A DNA stretch of 64,000 nt from an uncultured Paracoccaceae bacterium. GTDB taxonomy: Bacteria; Pseudomonadota; Alphaproteobacteria; Rhodobacterales; Rhodobacteraceae. Each line of letters starts with the position of its first letter. The stretch's first letter is position 1. The notes beneath the pieces were generated by a model. The model did not search any database and was not told where the DNA came from. It worked only from the letters and a program-made list of their open reading frames with translations. Location of the stretch: positions 147,332-211,331 of the forward strand of contig CANLDN010000009.1 of the NCBI GenBank assembly GCA_947489445.1. The letters are read 5' to 3'. Positions 27,993 to 38,052 of this stretch are shown one piece after another. The translations under genes were made by a program, and so were the position numbers.

Positions 27993-29726
27993 TCAGAGGT
28001 CCATGTAGATATGTTTTTCGTGTTTGGCGCCCGGATGGGTCACAGCCCCGAGCCGCGCACCCCCGACAAGCTGCGCGTATTTCCACAGAGCACCTGAGGC
28101 ATAGATTGTTTCCTTTGGCCCGGCCCAGTTGGCCTTGCGCGTTGCCAGTTCGGCGTCGGTCAGATCGACGGTCAGCGCGCCGGTGATCGCGTTGATCGTG
28201 ATCTCGTCGCCGTCTTGCAACAGACCGATGGGCCCGCCATGCGCCGCCTCTGGCCCCACATGGCCCACACAGAACCCGCGTGTGGCACCCGAAAAGCGTC
28301 CGTCAGTGATCAGGGCAACCTTTTTGCCCATGCCCTGCCCGGAGAGTGCCGCGGTTGTTGCCAGCATTTCACGCATGCCGGGGCCGCCTGATGGCCCTTC
28401 GTTGCGGATGACCAGCACTTCGCCTTCTTTGTATTGCCGCGCCTTGACTGCTTCGAATGCGTCTTCTTCGCATTCGAACACGCGGGCGGGACCGGTGAAG
28501 GATTGTTCTTCTTCGGACATCCCCGCGACCTTCACGATGGCGCCTTCGGGGGCAAGGTTGCCTTTGAGGCCGACCACGCCGCCCGTCGATGTCAGTGGGT
28601 TGGCGACGGAATAGATGACCTTGCCGTCTGCGTCGCCTTCGATTTTGTCGAGCTCTTCACCGATGCTGTGTCCTGAGGCGGTCATACAGTCTTCATGGAT
28701 CAGCCCGGCCTTGCGCAGTTCTTTCATCACGACGGGCACGCCGCCTACCTCGTAAAGGTCCTTGGCCACATATTGGCCGCCAGGTTTGAGATCGACGAAA
28801 TAGGGTGTGTCGCGGAAGATGTCGCAGACATCGAAGAGGTCGAAATCAATCCCGGCTTCATGCGCAATAGCAGGCAGGTGCAGACCGGCATTGGTCGATC
28901 CGCCGGTGCAGGCCACGATGCGGGCTGCGTTTTCGAGTGACTTGCGGGTGACGATATCGCGCGCGCGGATGTTCTTTTCCAAGAGGTTCATCACCGCTTC
29001 GCCGCTGGCTTGCGCATATTGGTCCCGGCTCTCGTAAGGGGCAGGGGCCCCCGCGGAATTCATCAGGGCAAGACCGATCGCCTCAGAAACGCAGGCCATG
29101 GTGTTGGCCGTGAACTGGCCGCCGCAGGCACCCGCCGAAGGGCAGGCGACCTTTTCGAGCGCACGCAGCTCTTCGTCGGAATTGGCACCGGCCTGGTGGC
29201 GGCCCACGGCCTCGAACACGTCCTGCACCGTCACGTCCTTGCCATTGAACCGGCCTGGCATGATTGAGCCGCCATACATGAAGACGGATGGCGTGTTCAG
29301 TCGCACCATAGCCATCATCATACCCGGCAGGGATTTGTCGCAGCCTGCAAGGCCAACGATGGCATCATAGCAATGGCCGCGCATCGTCAATTCAACGGTA
29401 TCGGCAATGGCGTCGCGCGAGGCGAGCGAGGACCGCATCCCCTCATGCCCCATGGCGATGCCGTCGGTCACGGTGATGGTCGTGAATTCGCGCGGTGTGC
29501 CGCTGGCGGCTTTCACGCCGAGTTTCACCGCCTGCGCCTGGCGGTTGAGGGAAATGTTGCAAGGTGCGGCCTCGTTCCAGCAGGTTGCAACGCCGATGAA
29601 AGGTTGTGCGATGTCTTCTTCATCCAGGCCCATGGCGTAGTAATACGACCGGTGCGGCGCGCGGGCGGGCCCTTGGGTCACGTGGCGGCTGGGTAGATTG
29701 GTTTTGTCGACCTTGCCTTTGAGCAT
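27993..29726 (-). CDS. ilvD: Dihydroxy-acid dehydratase
   Basis: A 577-residue IlvD, which dehydrates 2,3-dihydroxy acids in valine, isoleucine and leucine synthesis. Fe-S ligand candidates are C56 (in APCNISL), C129 (GCDKSLPG) and C201 ([14 protein letters not shown]). The C-terminal signature [19 protein letters not shown] is present. I chose ATG 29726, directly after a GGGAGAAG ribosome site; the extra 37 residues of the longer frame have no family match. Divergent from the CPBP protease gene with only about 110 bases between, so both promoters lie there. Confidence 0.95.
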   Translation of the reverse strand: MLKGKVDKTNLPSRHVTQGPARAPHRSYYYAMGLDEEDIAQPFIGVATCWNEAAPCNISLNRQAQAVKLGVKAASGTPREFTTITVTDGIAMGHEGMRSSLASRDAIADTVELTMRGHCYDAIVGLAGCDKSLPGMMMAMVRLNTPSVFMYGGSIMPGRFNGKDVTVQDVFEAVGRHQAGANSDEELRALEKVACPSAGACGGQFTANTMACVSEAIGLALMNSAGAPAPYESRDQYAQASGEAVMNLLEKNIRARDIVTRKSLENAARIVACTGGSTNAGLHLPAIAHEAGIDFDLFDVCDIFRDTPYFVDLKPGGQYVAKDLYEVGGVPVVMKELRKAGLIHEDCMTASGHSIGEELDKIEGDADGKVIYSVANPLTSTGGVVGLKGNLAPEGAIVKVAGMSEEEQSFTGPARVFECEEDAFEAVKARQYKEGEVLVIRNEGPSGGPGMREMLATTAALSGQGMGKKVALITDGRFSGATRGFCVGHVGPEAAHGGPIGLLQDGDEITINAITGALTVDLTDAELATRKANWAGPKETIYASGALWKYAQLVGGARLGAVTHPGAKHEKHIYMDL

Positions 29727-29835
29727 CTGAACTTCTCCCGGAAAACTGTTGAGAACGGGTCTAAATAGTGGGCCGCAGTGACGCAAGGTGGAACTGGCGG
29801 TTGCAGCAGGTTGCATGCGCGGCATAGGGTCCGGC

Positions 29836-30753
29836 ATGGCCGACCCGTATCCCGATTACGCAGCACATAAGGAATTCATCCAACCGGCGATGGCCCGGAC
29901 CGAGATTTGGCGACTGGCCACGATGATGGTGGCGTTCGAGGTCGCGTTCTTTGCATCCCCTTGGTTCATGATGATGCTGATGCCGGGCGAAGCGGCCCAA
30001 AACGCCTATTACGAAGGGCTGACCGCTTTTGGCACACTGGCGCAATTTGCGACATTCAGCATCACAACAATCATCTTTGTCTTTGTGCTGCGACGTGTGC
30101 ATGAGCGCGGGTTCTGGTCGATGGTTGGGCCGGTGGACGCTGCGGTGGTCGATCTGGTCCGGGTCGGTTGGGTGGTGGGTCTCGTGCTTTTGACGATAGA
30201 AATCCTGCCGCCCTGGTATCCGCTTTCAGAGGTGGCAGAAATGCGCAGTTTGTTGCGTTGGATCTTGCTTTTGCCGTTGGCCTTTGTCGTGCTGCTGATC
30301 CAGGTGGGCACGGAAGAGCTGTATTTCAGGGGTTACCTGCAACAACAATTCGCCTGCCTGTCGCGGTCTCGGTTGATTTGGATGGGCGCCCCATCGGCGT
30401 TGTTTGGTTTGGCGCATTACTTCAATGGGATTGGCCACGCAGACGGCATTTACTGGGCACTTTGGGCGACGGCTTTGGGGTTTGCCTGTGCCGATCTGAC
30501 GGCCCGCACGGGTAATATCGGGGCGGCGATTGGCCTGCATTTGGCCAACAACGCCTTTGCCCTGCTGCTTTACGGCATGGAGAACTGGCCATCGAGCGGG
30601 CTGGCGTTGTTTTTGTTTCCTTATGATGATCCCTACCAATACGACTATGGGCTTGACGCATTGGCAGCCCCGGAGATGATTTTTCCGTTTCTGGTCAACC
30701 TTGCCACAGTATGGATCATGTGGATGGCGGCACGGGTGGCAATCAGGCGCTGA
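29836..30753 (+). CDS. CPBP-family intramembrane glutamic protease
   Basis: A 305-residue membrane protein with about seven hydrophobic helices. The CPBP (Abi/CAAX-protease) catalytic motifs are intact: E160-E161-xxx-R165 (GTEELYFRG), FGLAH with H194, and HLANN near 237. Such proteases cleave within the membrane; in bacteria they are linked to bacteriocin self-immunity or protein maturation, and no substrate is evident here. Start at 29836 (MADPYPDY) preceded by AGGGT. Confidence 0.88.
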   Translation: MADPYPDYAAHKEFIQPAMARTEIWRLATMMVAFEVAFFASPWFMMMLMPGEAAQNAYYEGLTAFGTLAQFATFSITTIIFVFVLRRVHERGFWSMVGPVDAAVVDLVRVGWVVGLVLLTIEILPPWYPLSEVAEMRSLLRWILLLPLAFVVLLIQVGTEELYFRGYLQQQFACLSRSRLIWMGAPSALFGLAHYFNGIGHADGIYWALWATALGFACADLTARTGNIGAAIGLHLANNAFALLLYGMENWPSSGLALFLFPYDDPYQYDYGLDALAAPEMIFPFLVNLATVWIMWMAARVAIRR

Positions 30754-30808
30754 TTGCATTTCATTCAAGCGCGGCATATCTGGGATACGTTAACGCAAAA
30801 GGTTGCCC

Positions 30809-31750
30809 ATGAACTGGATCACCAACTACGTCCGCCCCACGATTAATTCGTTGTTTTCGCGCCGCGAGGTGCCTGACAACCTGTGGACCAAGTGTAATGA
30901 ATGCGGCACGATGCTGTTTCACCGCGAATTGGCCGACAATCTGAATGTCTGCACGAATTGCGATCACCATATGGCGATTGGCGCGCGGGATCGTTTGATT
31001 TCGATCTTTGATGGCGGCGTATTTGTTGAGGTGGAGGTGCCGGAGCCCGTGGCCGACCCCCTGCATTTCCGTGACCAGAAACGGTATACGGACCGCATCA
31101 AGGAAGCCCGCCGCAAGACCGGTGAAAAGGACGCCATGCTGGTGGCCGAGGGCGACATGGGTCGTACCGGGGTTGTTGTGGCTGTACAGGATTTTTCCTT
31201 CATGGGTGGGTCGATGTCGATGTATGTCGGCAACGCGATTGTCGCGGCGGCGGAACGTGCGATAGCGCTGAAACGTCCGCTGATACTGTTTTCCGCCGCT
31301 GGTGGTGCCCGTATGCAAGAGGGAATTCTGGGCCTGATGCAGATGCCCCGCACGACAATTGCGGTGCAGATGCTCAAAGAGGCGGGCCTGCCTTATGTCG
31401 TGGTTCTGACCCATCCGACGACGGGTGGTGTGACGGCATCCTATGCGATGCTGGGGGATGTGCAGATTGCAGAACCCAATGCGTTGATCGGTTTTGCTGG
31501 TGCGCGCGTGATTGAGCAGACGATTGGTGAAAAGCTGCCCGAAGGGTTCCAGCGCGCTGAATATCTGCTGGATCACGGGATGCTGGACCGGGTGACAAAA
31601 CGGACTGATCTGAAGGATGAGCTGGTCACAATCGTCCGTTTGCTGATGAAGCAGGATGCGCCGGTCAAGGGTGATCTGCCCGCGCCAGAGATCACGTCGG
31701 ATGCTGCATTGCAGCTGGAAAACCCCTTAGCCCCGGAAGAGGGCAAGTGA
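30809..31750 (+). CDS. accD: Acetyl-CoA carboxylase carboxyltransferase subunit beta
   Basis: A 313-residue AccD. The N-terminal zinc ribbon has four cysteines at C29, C32, C48 and C51, and the carboxyltransferase (crotonase-like) domain follows, with GGSMSMYVGNAI, SAAGGARMQEG and THPTTGGVTASYAMLGD. It acts with AccA to carboxylate acetyl-CoA for fatty acid synthesis. Start ATG 30809 after AAAAGG. The end overlaps folC by four bases; accD-folC is a widely conserved pair. Confidence 0.96.
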   Translation: MNWITNYVRPTINSLFSRREVPDNLWTKCNECGTMLFHRELADNLNVCTNCDHHMAIGARDRLISIFDGGVFVEVEVPEPVADPLHFRDQKRYTDRIKEARRKTGEKDAMLVAEGDMGRTGVVVAVQDFSFMGGSMSMYVGNAIVAAAERAIALKRPLILFSAAGGARMQEGILGLMQMPRTTIAVQMLKEAGLPYVVVLTHPTTGGVTASYAMLGDVQIAEPNALIGFAGARVIEQTIGEKLPEGFQRAEYLLDHGMLDRVTKRTDLKDELVTIVRLLMKQDAPVKGDLPAPEITSDAALQLENPLAPEEGK

Positions 31751-33021
31751 CCAAGACATCGGATGTGATCCTTGACCGGATGATGGCCTTGCATCCCAAG
31801 GTCATGGATTTGGTATTGGATCGTGTGTGGCGGCTGTTGGCGGCAATGGACAACCCGCAGGACCGTTTGCCACCGGTCATTCATATTGCGGGCACCAATG
31901 GCAAGGGGTCGACCCAGGCGATGATCCGCGCTGGGCTGGAGGCGGGTGGTTCCGCCGTTCATGCCTATACCTCGCCGCATCTGGCCCGATTTCATGAACG
32001 GATCAGGCTGGCAGGCACGCTGATTTCAGAGCCGGCTTTGACGGATGTTTTGGACCGCTGTTATGCGGCCAATGGTGGCGATCCGATTACATATTTCGAG
32101 ATTACGACCGTTGCCGGATTGGTGGCCTTTGCCGAGACACCAGCGGATTATGCTTTGCTGGAGGTAGGGCTAGGCGGCAGATTGGATGCAACCAATGTTG
32201 TCGCGCAGCCTGCCGTGACCGTCATCACCCCTGTCGATCTGGATCATCAACAGTTTCTGGGTGACACATTGCCCGAGATTGCAGGTGAAAAGGCGGGGAT
32301 CATCAAGGGCGGTGTGCCCTGCGTTGTCGGTCCTCAGCAGGATGCTGCCTTGGAGGTGATTGAGCGGCAGGCCACCCGAATGGGTGCGCCGCTTTTGGTT
32401 CACGGTCAGCATTGGCATGTCAGCACCGAGCGTGGACGGTTGGTGTATCAGGACGACCGCGGGCTGTTGGATCTACCGTTGCCCAATCTGCGTGGTCCCC
32501 ATCAGATTATGAATGCCGGGGGCGCGATTGCGGTACTGCGTGCGCTGGGCAAGGATGAAGCTGCCTGCGAGGCGGCGGTGACCCGGGCCTATTGGCCCGC
32601 GCGGATGGAGCGGATGACCAAGGGTGCGCTGGTTGATCTGGCAGCACCCGCTGAACTGTGGCTGGATGGCGGGCACAACCCTGCGGCGGGTCGTATGCTG
32701 GCCGCCACGTTGCAGGAATTATCGCCACGACCCACCCATCTGATCTGTGGGATGCTGAACACCAAGGATGTTGCGGGTTATATGCGGCCCTTGGCTGATG
32801 TGGCCGAAAGCCTAACCGCGGTGTCGATCCCCGGAGAGCAGAACACGATCCCCGCGGAAGAGACCGCGAAGGTCGCGGGACGTGTTGGATTGGCAGCCAA
32901 TACTGCGGGCAGTGTTCAAGATGCGATCCGTGCGATCACGCAAAAATCACCCGATGCGCGTGTTCTGATTTGCGGATCGCTCTATCTCGCTGGGCATGTG
33001 ATGCGAGAGAACGAGATATGA
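31747..33021 (+). CDS. folC: Folylpolyglutamate synthase / dihydrofolate synthase
   Basis: A 424-residue Mur-ligase-family enzyme that ligates glutamate to dihydropteroate and folates. The P-loop HIAGTNGKGST lies near 46-56, SPHLARFHERI near 76-86, and the C-terminal domain has LDGGHNPAA. It starts with GTG in a GTGA overlap on accD and ends in an ATGA overlap with the next gene, so three genes are coupled. Confidence 0.95.
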   Translation: MTKTSDVILDRMMALHPKVMDLVLDRVWRLLAAMDNPQDRLPPVIHIAGTNGKGSTQAMIRAGLEAGGSAVHAYTSPHLARFHERIRLAGTLISEPALTDVLDRCYAANGGDPITYFEITTVAGLVAFAETPADYALLEVGLGGRLDATNVVAQPAVTVITPVDLDHQQFLGDTLPEIAGEKAGIIKGGVPCVVGPQQDAALEVIERQATRMGAPLLVHGQHWHVSTERGRLVYQDDRGLLDLPLPNLRGPHQIMNAGGAIAVLRALGKDEAACEAAVTRAYWPARMERMTKGALVDLAAPAELWLDGGHNPAAGRMLAATLQELSPRPTHLICGMLNTKDVAGYMRPLADVAESLTAVSIPGEQNTIPAEETAKVAGRVGLAANTAGSVQDAIRAITQKSPDARVLICGSLYLAGHVMRENEI

Positions 33022-33524
33022 TTAAAGGTTTGACGACAGTGTTGGCCCTGTTTGCCACCAACGCGCAGGCGGCCGATTTCTATTTCTGCTGGCTGGGCCA
33101 AAACGATTACACCATGACAGGGCAGATGACGATTACGCCATCCGCTTTGAACAAGCCGGTCGTGACTGCCAGCGATGTCATCCGGTTCAAGATCGCGGGT
33201 TACCGCGAAGGGACGCTTTTGGGGAAATGGGACATGCAGACCCGGGCACCCGGCGCAAGCTGGACCCTGCATTTCGATCCGGCCCGTAGCGTGTTTATGA
33301 CACCCGGCCAAATCGGGCTTGGCGTGAGTCAGGCGTGGAATGCGAATGGTGATGCCGATGATTGTGGCGATCCGGGGTTTGGGTTCAATCTGGGCAACTA
33401 TGCGCAGGATTTCTGTCTCAACGGCGTATGGGTTGAAGAAAGCGGGATGCCGCCGGAGACGCCTTTTCTGGTCAGCCCGACCCCGGTTGATCCGCAATGC
33501 CGGGTTTACGCACCGACAAGCTAA
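33018..33524 (+). CDS. Small secreted protein of unknown function
   Basis: A 168-residue protein with a short signal peptide (about 1-18, ending NAQA before ADFYFCW). The mature part has five cysteines (FCWLG, DDCGDP, DFCLNG and PQCRV among them), suggesting disulfide bonds in the periplasm. It is beta-rich and contains WTLHFDPA and GFGFNLGNYAQD. I do not recognise a family. The start overlaps the folC stop (ATGA). The 222 bases after it contain no gene I can support. Confidence 0.75.
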   Translation: MIKGLTTVLALFATNAQAADFYFCWLGQNDYTMTGQMTITPSALNKPVVTASDVIRFKIAGYREGTLLGKWDMQTRAPGASWTLHFDPARSVFMTPGQIGLGVSQAWNANGDADDCGDPGFGFNLGNYAQDFCLNGVWVEESGMPPETPFLVSPTPVDPQCRVYAPTS

Positions 33525-33746
33525 GTCATGCCAAGCCTAGTTCCTGCCGATTCGCGAATCAGTGTATTGACTGCGAATCACTTCCCGGTTTAGTGTCGGT
33601 TCAACCACAAATCGCCTACAAAAAAGGCGTAGAGGAGCAGTCTTGGCAGGGCGAGCGGGCGGGCTTTCGGGCCTGTCTTCTTGTTTTTGGGGAGGTGCTA
33701 TTCCGGTGTGGATTTCTACCCAGAGGAAATAACCCGACTTGCTTGT

Positions 33747-34274
33747 TTAAGGCTGCACCGGGTCGTTCAGGATAACCGGTTGGCTGCTCTTGGTTGTGCG
33801 TGATTGCGCGGCGTCCAGAATGGCCAACGTCTTGCGGTCAAGGGGTTCTTCGGGTCCGTACATCAGACGATCAGCAATTTGCTGGTTTCGTCGGTCGACC
33901 TTCCAGGACTGCCAGAAAATGACCAATCCGATCACGGTTGTGACAAGCCCAAACAACAACAACCCGCCTTCGAAGCCGCCGCCTGCAAATATGGCCAAGG
34001 CGACTGCTGCAAGCCCGACAATGAGATAGGCCCATTTGTACAGATAGAAGAAGACAGAGGTGAGATCGCCGTTCAAAGCGCCGCGATCATTCAGGTAGCA
34101 CAACAGAAATGGCATGCTGATATAGCCGATGGCCATGCGCGTGGGGTCGGATAGCAGCTCTGGAACCATCGTCGCCAGTTGGCCCGCAATCGCAAAAGGA
34201 ACGATCAGGGCAAAGACAACACCCGTCACCGTAATCACCCAATCCAAAGGGTTCATCGAAATACCAAAAACCAT
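33747..34274 (-). CDS. Four-helix membrane protein, paralogue of the next gene
   Basis: A 175-residue membrane protein with about four hydrophobic helices and a charged C-terminal tail of ~50 residues facing one side. I do not recognise a family. It aligns by eye along its length with the neighbour at 34446-34958: both begin M(V/F)FGI, share PFLLCYL / PLLLCYL near residue 55-65, FFYLYKWAYLIVG / FFFIYKWFYVLIG near 75-90, and a last helix followed by a basic stretch. A tandem duplication is the simplest explanation. Each copy has its own ribosome site, and 171 bases with a GC-rich hairpin separate them. Confidence 0.75.
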   Translation of the reverse strand: MVFGISMNPLDWVITVTGVVFALIVPFAIAGQLATMVPELLSDPTRMAIGYISMPFLLCYLNDRGALNGDLTSVFFYLYKWAYLIVGLAAVALAIFAGGGFEGGLLLFGLVTTVIGLVIFWQSWKVDRRNQQIADRLMYGPEEPLDRKTLAILDAAQSRTTKSSQPVILNDPVQP

Positions 34275-34404
34275 ATACAGGTCCTTTCGCGCCGCTTATG
34301 CCTCTCAAAAATTCCAATTTGAGGCTTGTTACGCAAGAGGTCGCTCGAATTGCCGGAGAATACGGAGGATCTCCGCCGATGGTATGTTTGTTATGGAATG
34401 CCGG

Positions 34405-34429
34405 GCCCCACCCGCGTTGCGGGATGGGC
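34405..34429. repeat. GC-rich hairpin between tandem paralogues
   Basis: GCCCCACCCGC-GTT-GCGGGATGGGC pairs over 4+5 base pairs with a two-base internal mismatch. It begins 16 bases past the stop of the minus-strand gene at 34446. No T-run follows on that strand, so a terminator role is uncertain. Confidence 0.4.
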
Positions 34430-34445
34430 GCGCCTGCAAGATAGA

Positions 34446-34958
34446 TTATGGGTTTTGATTTTCGGCCTTCATCTGCTCGGCTCGCAAAATCGCCTCGGCC
34501 TGCATTTGGATTTGTGCCTCACGGTCTGCTTCCGCTTGAATTTCTTCACCGGTCTCGACCGCATCCTGGAACGATTTGTCAATTTTGCGGGTCCACCAGA
34601 TCATCACAAGACCGACGGTGGTAAAGATGACGCCGAACATGAACCCTTCGACATTAAATCCGCCTTCGGCATAGGGTGTGCCAATCAACGCGACGATACC
34701 GATAAGCACATAGAACCACTTGTAGATAAAGAAGAACATTGACCCCATACCGCGCCCAAACAGCTTGCGTGAATGCAAGTAGCAAAGCAAAAGAGGAAAC
34801 CCGACATAGCCCAGCGACACTTCGATGATGGTTGAAAGGGGTGCCGGGAAAAGGTTGGCGAACTCCGCAATAATCATGAACGGGATAACGAGCGCGCCGA
34901 TGACGGCGATAAGGATCATGGCCCATGCGGATGGGCTCAAAACAATACCAAAAAACAT
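34446..34958 (-). CDS. Four-helix membrane protein, paralogue of the previous gene
   Basis: A 170-residue membrane protein with about four helices, then a charged helical tail (ETGEEIQAEADREAQIQMQA) that could form a coiled coil. It is the upstream member of the tandem pair with the gene at 33747-34274; similarity is clearest at the PLLLCYL and FFFIYKWFYVLIG segments and decays in the tail. I chose ATG 34958 with a GGGGG ribosome site just upstream. Function unknown; four-helix topology and small size suggest a membrane accessory or channel-like role, but that is only a guess. Confidence 0.75.
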   Translation of the reverse strand: MFFGIVLSPSAWAMILIAVIGALVIPFMIIAEFANLFPAPLSTIIEVSLGYVGFPLLLCYLHSRKLFGRGMGSMFFFIYKWFYVLIGIVALIGTPYAEGGFNVEGFMFGVIFTTVGLVMIWWTRKIDKSFQDAVETGEEIQAEADREAQIQMQAEAILRAEQMKAENQNP

Positions 34959-35204
34959 CTTAAACCCCCACGGTTGAATTTCATTAACGCCATCTTCGCG
35001 ATTGCACATGAATATGCAAGGCGGTCAGGCAGCCCAGTTGCGTGCGCGACTTTTTTTGCAAACGGGTTTGTCGTAGTGTCGGCCACACGGACGAGGGCAC
35101 AAAATCCTATCCTGCAACATTTTGCCGCCCTGACAATGTCGTATTTGCATGTGAGGCTCTGGCCCACTAGGCTGACGAAAATCGAATTAAAGGGTTATGT
35201 AACT

Positions 35205-36902
35205 GTGCTCAGACGTTCCATTTCCGCCGGGGTGCTGGCGTGTATGATTTTTCCTGCAAATGTTGTAGCCGCCGACCCTGATGCCGGTGCCTATCTGGCT
35301 GCCAGACAGGCGAGTGTTGCGAACGATTTTGCCGCTGGCGCCCAGTATTTCACAAAAGGCCTGATCGCTGATCCGTCGAACGCTTTCCTGCTTGAGAATG
35401 CGATGACCTCTTACATTGCGCTGGGCCAGATTGAGCGGGCGCTGCCGATCGCACAGGTGATTGTGGATCGTGGATATGAAAGCCAGGTCGCACATCTGGC
35501 ATTGAGCGCCGCCGCCGCAAAGGCCGAAGATTGGAGCGCGATCTTTTCGGGGCTGGAACAGGGTCGCAATGTGGGTCCGTTAGTCGATGGTTTATCGCAG
35601 GCCTGGGCCCATCTTGGCCAAGGCGACATGACCCGTGCACTGGCCAGTTTTGACCAAGTGATCGAAGCCGACGGCATGACCATTTATGGTGTGACCCATA
35701 AAGCCTATGCGTTGGCATCAGTAGGAGATTTCGAAGGAGCGGAGGCTGTTTTTGGTGCATCTGCCACGAGTGGCATGCGCTACAGCCGCCAAAGTGCGGT
35801 GGCACACGCCCAGATTTTAAGTCAGCTTGGCCGCAACGATGATGCGCTTGCGATTGTTGATGGCGTTTTCGGCGCGCAACTGGACCCTGGTCTAGCTGTC
35901 TTGCGGGCCGAACTGGTAGATGGCAATGCTATTGCCTACAGTGCCGTATCCACCCCTGCTCAGGGGATTGCGGATATTTTTCATGTGATTGCCGGTGCCA
36001 TTCAGGGCGATGCGCCTGACGCATATACGCTGATATATGCGCGGACGGCGAATTACCTGTGGCCTGACAACACCGCGGCGGTGTTGATGACTGCCCGGCT
36101 GCTGGAAGATTTGGGTCAATATGACCTTGCCAATACCACTTATGCTGGCGTGTCGCGCCAGGACCCAGCATTCCACGCCGCTGAGCTTGGCCGTGCAGAG
36201 GTATTGCGCACTGCCGGGCGCAAGGATGCCGCTATTGAGGTGCTAGAGGCGCTGGCCCGCAGTCACCCCGAATTGCCGCAGGTGTTTGCCACCAAGGGCG
36301 ACACATTGCGGCAGGCCGAGCGTTATGGCGAGGCAGCGGATGCGTATACACGCGCCCTGACCCTGTATGATGACCAAAGCCCGGTGAAGTGGTTTGTGCA
36401 CTACACCCGTGGCATCACGAACCATCTGGTGGACAATTGGCCCGCAGCAGAGGCTGATTTTCGCGCCGCACTGGCGTTACGTCCCGATCATCCCCAGGTG
36501 CTGAATTACCTAGGTTATTCGCTGGTGGAGCGTGGCGAAAAGATGGATGAGGCGCTGGGCATGATTGAAACCGCTGCCGCGGCCCGCCCCGATAATGGAG
36601 CCATTATCGACAGCCTTGGTTGGGTTCTGTTTCAGATGGGACGTTATGATGAGGCAGTTGTGCATATGGAACGCGCCGCCGCGTTAGAGCCCGTTGATCC
36701 GGTGATCAACGATCATTTGGGCGACGTCTATTGGGCCGTGGGCCGCGAGATTGAAGCCCATTTTCAATGGCAGCGCGCCTTGTCGTTTGATCCAGAGGAA
36801 GAGGATGCGACCCGTATCCGTGACAAGTTGGAGCGCGGCTTGGATATGGTGTTGCAGGATGAGGGGCTCACCCCGGTCCGACTGGCCCGTGGCGACGATT
36901 AA
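35205..36902 (+). CDS. Exported tetratricopeptide-repeat protein
   Basis: A 565-residue protein with a signal peptide (about 1-22, ending NVVAA) and at least ten TPR-like helical pairs; the last ones are the most regular (LNYLGYSLVERGEKMDEALG, IIDSLGWVLFQMGRYDEAVV, INDHLGDVYWAVGREIEA). It is probably a periplasmic or membrane-associated scaffold. I chose GTG 35205 because an AAAGGG site precedes it and the signal peptide follows; the frame is open further upstream. It overlaps ispE by 14 bases, an arrangement common in Rhodobacterales, though no functional tie to isoprenoid synthesis is known. Confidence 0.85.
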   Translation: MLRRSISAGVLACMIFPANVVAADPDAGAYLAARQASVANDFAAGAQYFTKGLIADPSNAFLLENAMTSYIALGQIERALPIAQVIVDRGYESQVAHLALSAAAAKAEDWSAIFSGLEQGRNVGPLVDGLSQAWAHLGQGDMTRALASFDQVIEADGMTIYGVTHKAYALASVGDFEGAEAVFGASATSGMRYSRQSAVAHAQILSQLGRNDDALAIVDGVFGAQLDPGLAVLRAELVDGNAIAYSAVSTPAQGIADIFHVIAGAIQGDAPDAYTLIYARTANYLWPDNTAAVLMTARLLEDLGQYDLANTTYAGVSRQDPAFHAAELGRAEVLRTAGRKDAAIEVLEALARSHPELPQVFATKGDTLRQAERYGEAADAYTRALTLYDDQSPVKWFVHYTRGITNHLVDNWPAAEADFRAALALRPDHPQVLNYLGYSLVERGEKMDEALGMIETAAAARPDNGAIIDSLGWVLFQMGRYDEAVVHMERAAALEPVDPVINDHLGDVYWAVGREIEAHFQWQRALSFDPEEEDATRIRDKLERGLDMVLQDEGLTPVRLARGDD

Positions 36903-37755
36903 GCGCAGCGCCCCTGCCAAGGTCAATCTGACCTTGCATGTGACCGGTCAGCGCGACGACGGGTATCATACACTGGACAGTCTGGTCGTGTTTGCCGGTG
37001 TCGCGGACCAGCTTGGTGCGACCTTGGCCCCTGATCTGCGCATTATGGTCAGCGGCCCATTTTCCACCGGTGTACCAGCTGACCCGAGCAATTTGATGAT
37101 GCGTGCCGCCGAGGCGCTGCGCAACGCGCGCGGTGTGACCCAAGGTGCGGCTTTGACCCTGGAGAAACATCTGCCACATGCCGCTGGTATCGGGAGCGGT
37201 TCGTCCGACGCGGCGGTGACATTGGCGATGCTGGCAGAGCTGTGGCGCGTGCCAACGCTGCCTGCGACCGCTGCAGAGGTGGTGGCACTTGGTGCTGACC
37301 TGCCCGTGTGCTTGCGGGCACCTGCACCGACCCGCATGTCCGGCATTGGTGATGTGTTGTCCCCGGTAGCCCGCTTGCCGGATTGCGCGCTTGTTCTGGT
37401 GCGCCCGCCGGTGGATGTGCCGACAGCGGATGTGTTCAAGGCGCTTGCGACAAAAACGGGTACGGCGATGGACCCGTTGCCTGCGGGGATGGATTTCGAC
37501 GCTTTTGCCCGTTGGCTGGCCGCCCAACGCAATGATTTGCTGTTGCCGGCACAAAAGATCGCACCGGACATCACACAGGCGATTGCCAAGCTCAAATCAC
37601 TGCCGGCTGTCAGCGTGGCGGGGATGTCCGGGTCGGGGGCGACCTGTTTTGGCTTGGTGAAGGATATGGCAACCGCACGGCAGGTCGCACGGATCGTGCA
37701 GGTGTCTCAGATGGGCTGGTGGGTTGCCCCGGCAGAGGTGCTTTCCGGGATGTAG
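36889..37755 (+). CDS. ispE: 4-diphosphocytidyl-2-C-methyl-D-erythritol kinase
   Basis: A 288-residue GHMP-family kinase of the MEP isoprenoid pathway. It starts SAPAKVNLTLHVTG with the conserved lysine K11, has DGYHTLDSLV, and the ATP-binding glycine motif PHAAGIGSGSSDAA at 96-109; VAGMSGSGATCFG near the end is the third GHMP motif. Start GTG 36889, inside the end of the TPR gene. The length is normal for the family. Confidence 0.93.
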   Translation: MATIKRSAPAKVNLTLHVTGQRDDGYHTLDSLVVFAGVADQLGATLAPDLRIMVSGPFSTGVPADPSNLMMRAAEALRNARGVTQGAALTLEKHLPHAAGIGSGSSDAAVTLAMLAELWRVPTLPATAAEVVALGADLPVCLRAPAPTRMSGIGDVLSPVARLPDCALVLVRPPVDVPTADVFKALATKTGTAMDPLPAGMDFDAFARWLAAQRNDLLLPAQKIAPDITQAIAKLKSLPAVSVAGMSGSGATCFGLVKDMATARQVARIVQVSQMGWWVAPAEVLSGM

Positions 37756-37783
37756 CGGACCAGATTTTTGGAAAAGTCCGGGC

Positions 37784-37803
37784 AAGATCCTTTGAAGGAT
37801 TTT
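37784..37803 (+). terminator. Weak candidate terminator after ispE
   Basis: AAGATCCTT-TG-AAGGATTTT forms a short AT-rich hairpin with a G-U pair and a tiny loop, followed by TTTA. It lies about 30 bases after the ispE stop. Low stability makes this a weak call. Confidence 0.3.
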
Positions 37804-37834
37804 ATTGATTCCTATCCCCGGAACTGAATGGCAT

Positions 37835-38026
37835 TCAGGTGGGGTCTTGGTGTTTGTCGTTGCAACGTTTCCATAGCAAACTCAGCAATGTTTCACCGGC
37901 CAGTGGGCTCGTGCAATCGCTAATCAGGACCGGCGGCCCGACAGGCTGCGGTGCAGGCGAGGGCACACTGGCGACCCGCGCCTTGGAAATCGCCGGCACA
38001 ATAGTGAAAGATGTAACATCCGTCAT
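37835..38026 (-). CDS. Possible small protein downstream of the HAD gene
   Basis: A 63-residue open frame on the minus strand, beginning 26 bases after the stop of the HAD phosphatase gene and preceded by AGG at a suitable distance. It is proline-rich in the middle (PSPAPQPVGPPV) and has two cysteines. No family, signal or membrane helix is recognised. It fills most of the 297-base gap between ispE and the phosphatase; a competing plus-strand frame overlaps it. Coding status is uncertain. Confidence 0.3.
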   Translation of the reverse strand: MTDVTSFTIVPAISKARVASVPSPAPQPVGPPVLISDCTSPLAGETLLSLLWKRCNDKHQDPT

Positions 38027-38052
38027 GGCATCAGCCTATCGCTGATAAGAAC

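Noticed and set aside
33525..33746. Small open frame in the gap after the folC operon
   Set aside because: It has no ribosome site, no family match and runs through the end of the convergent membrane protein gene.
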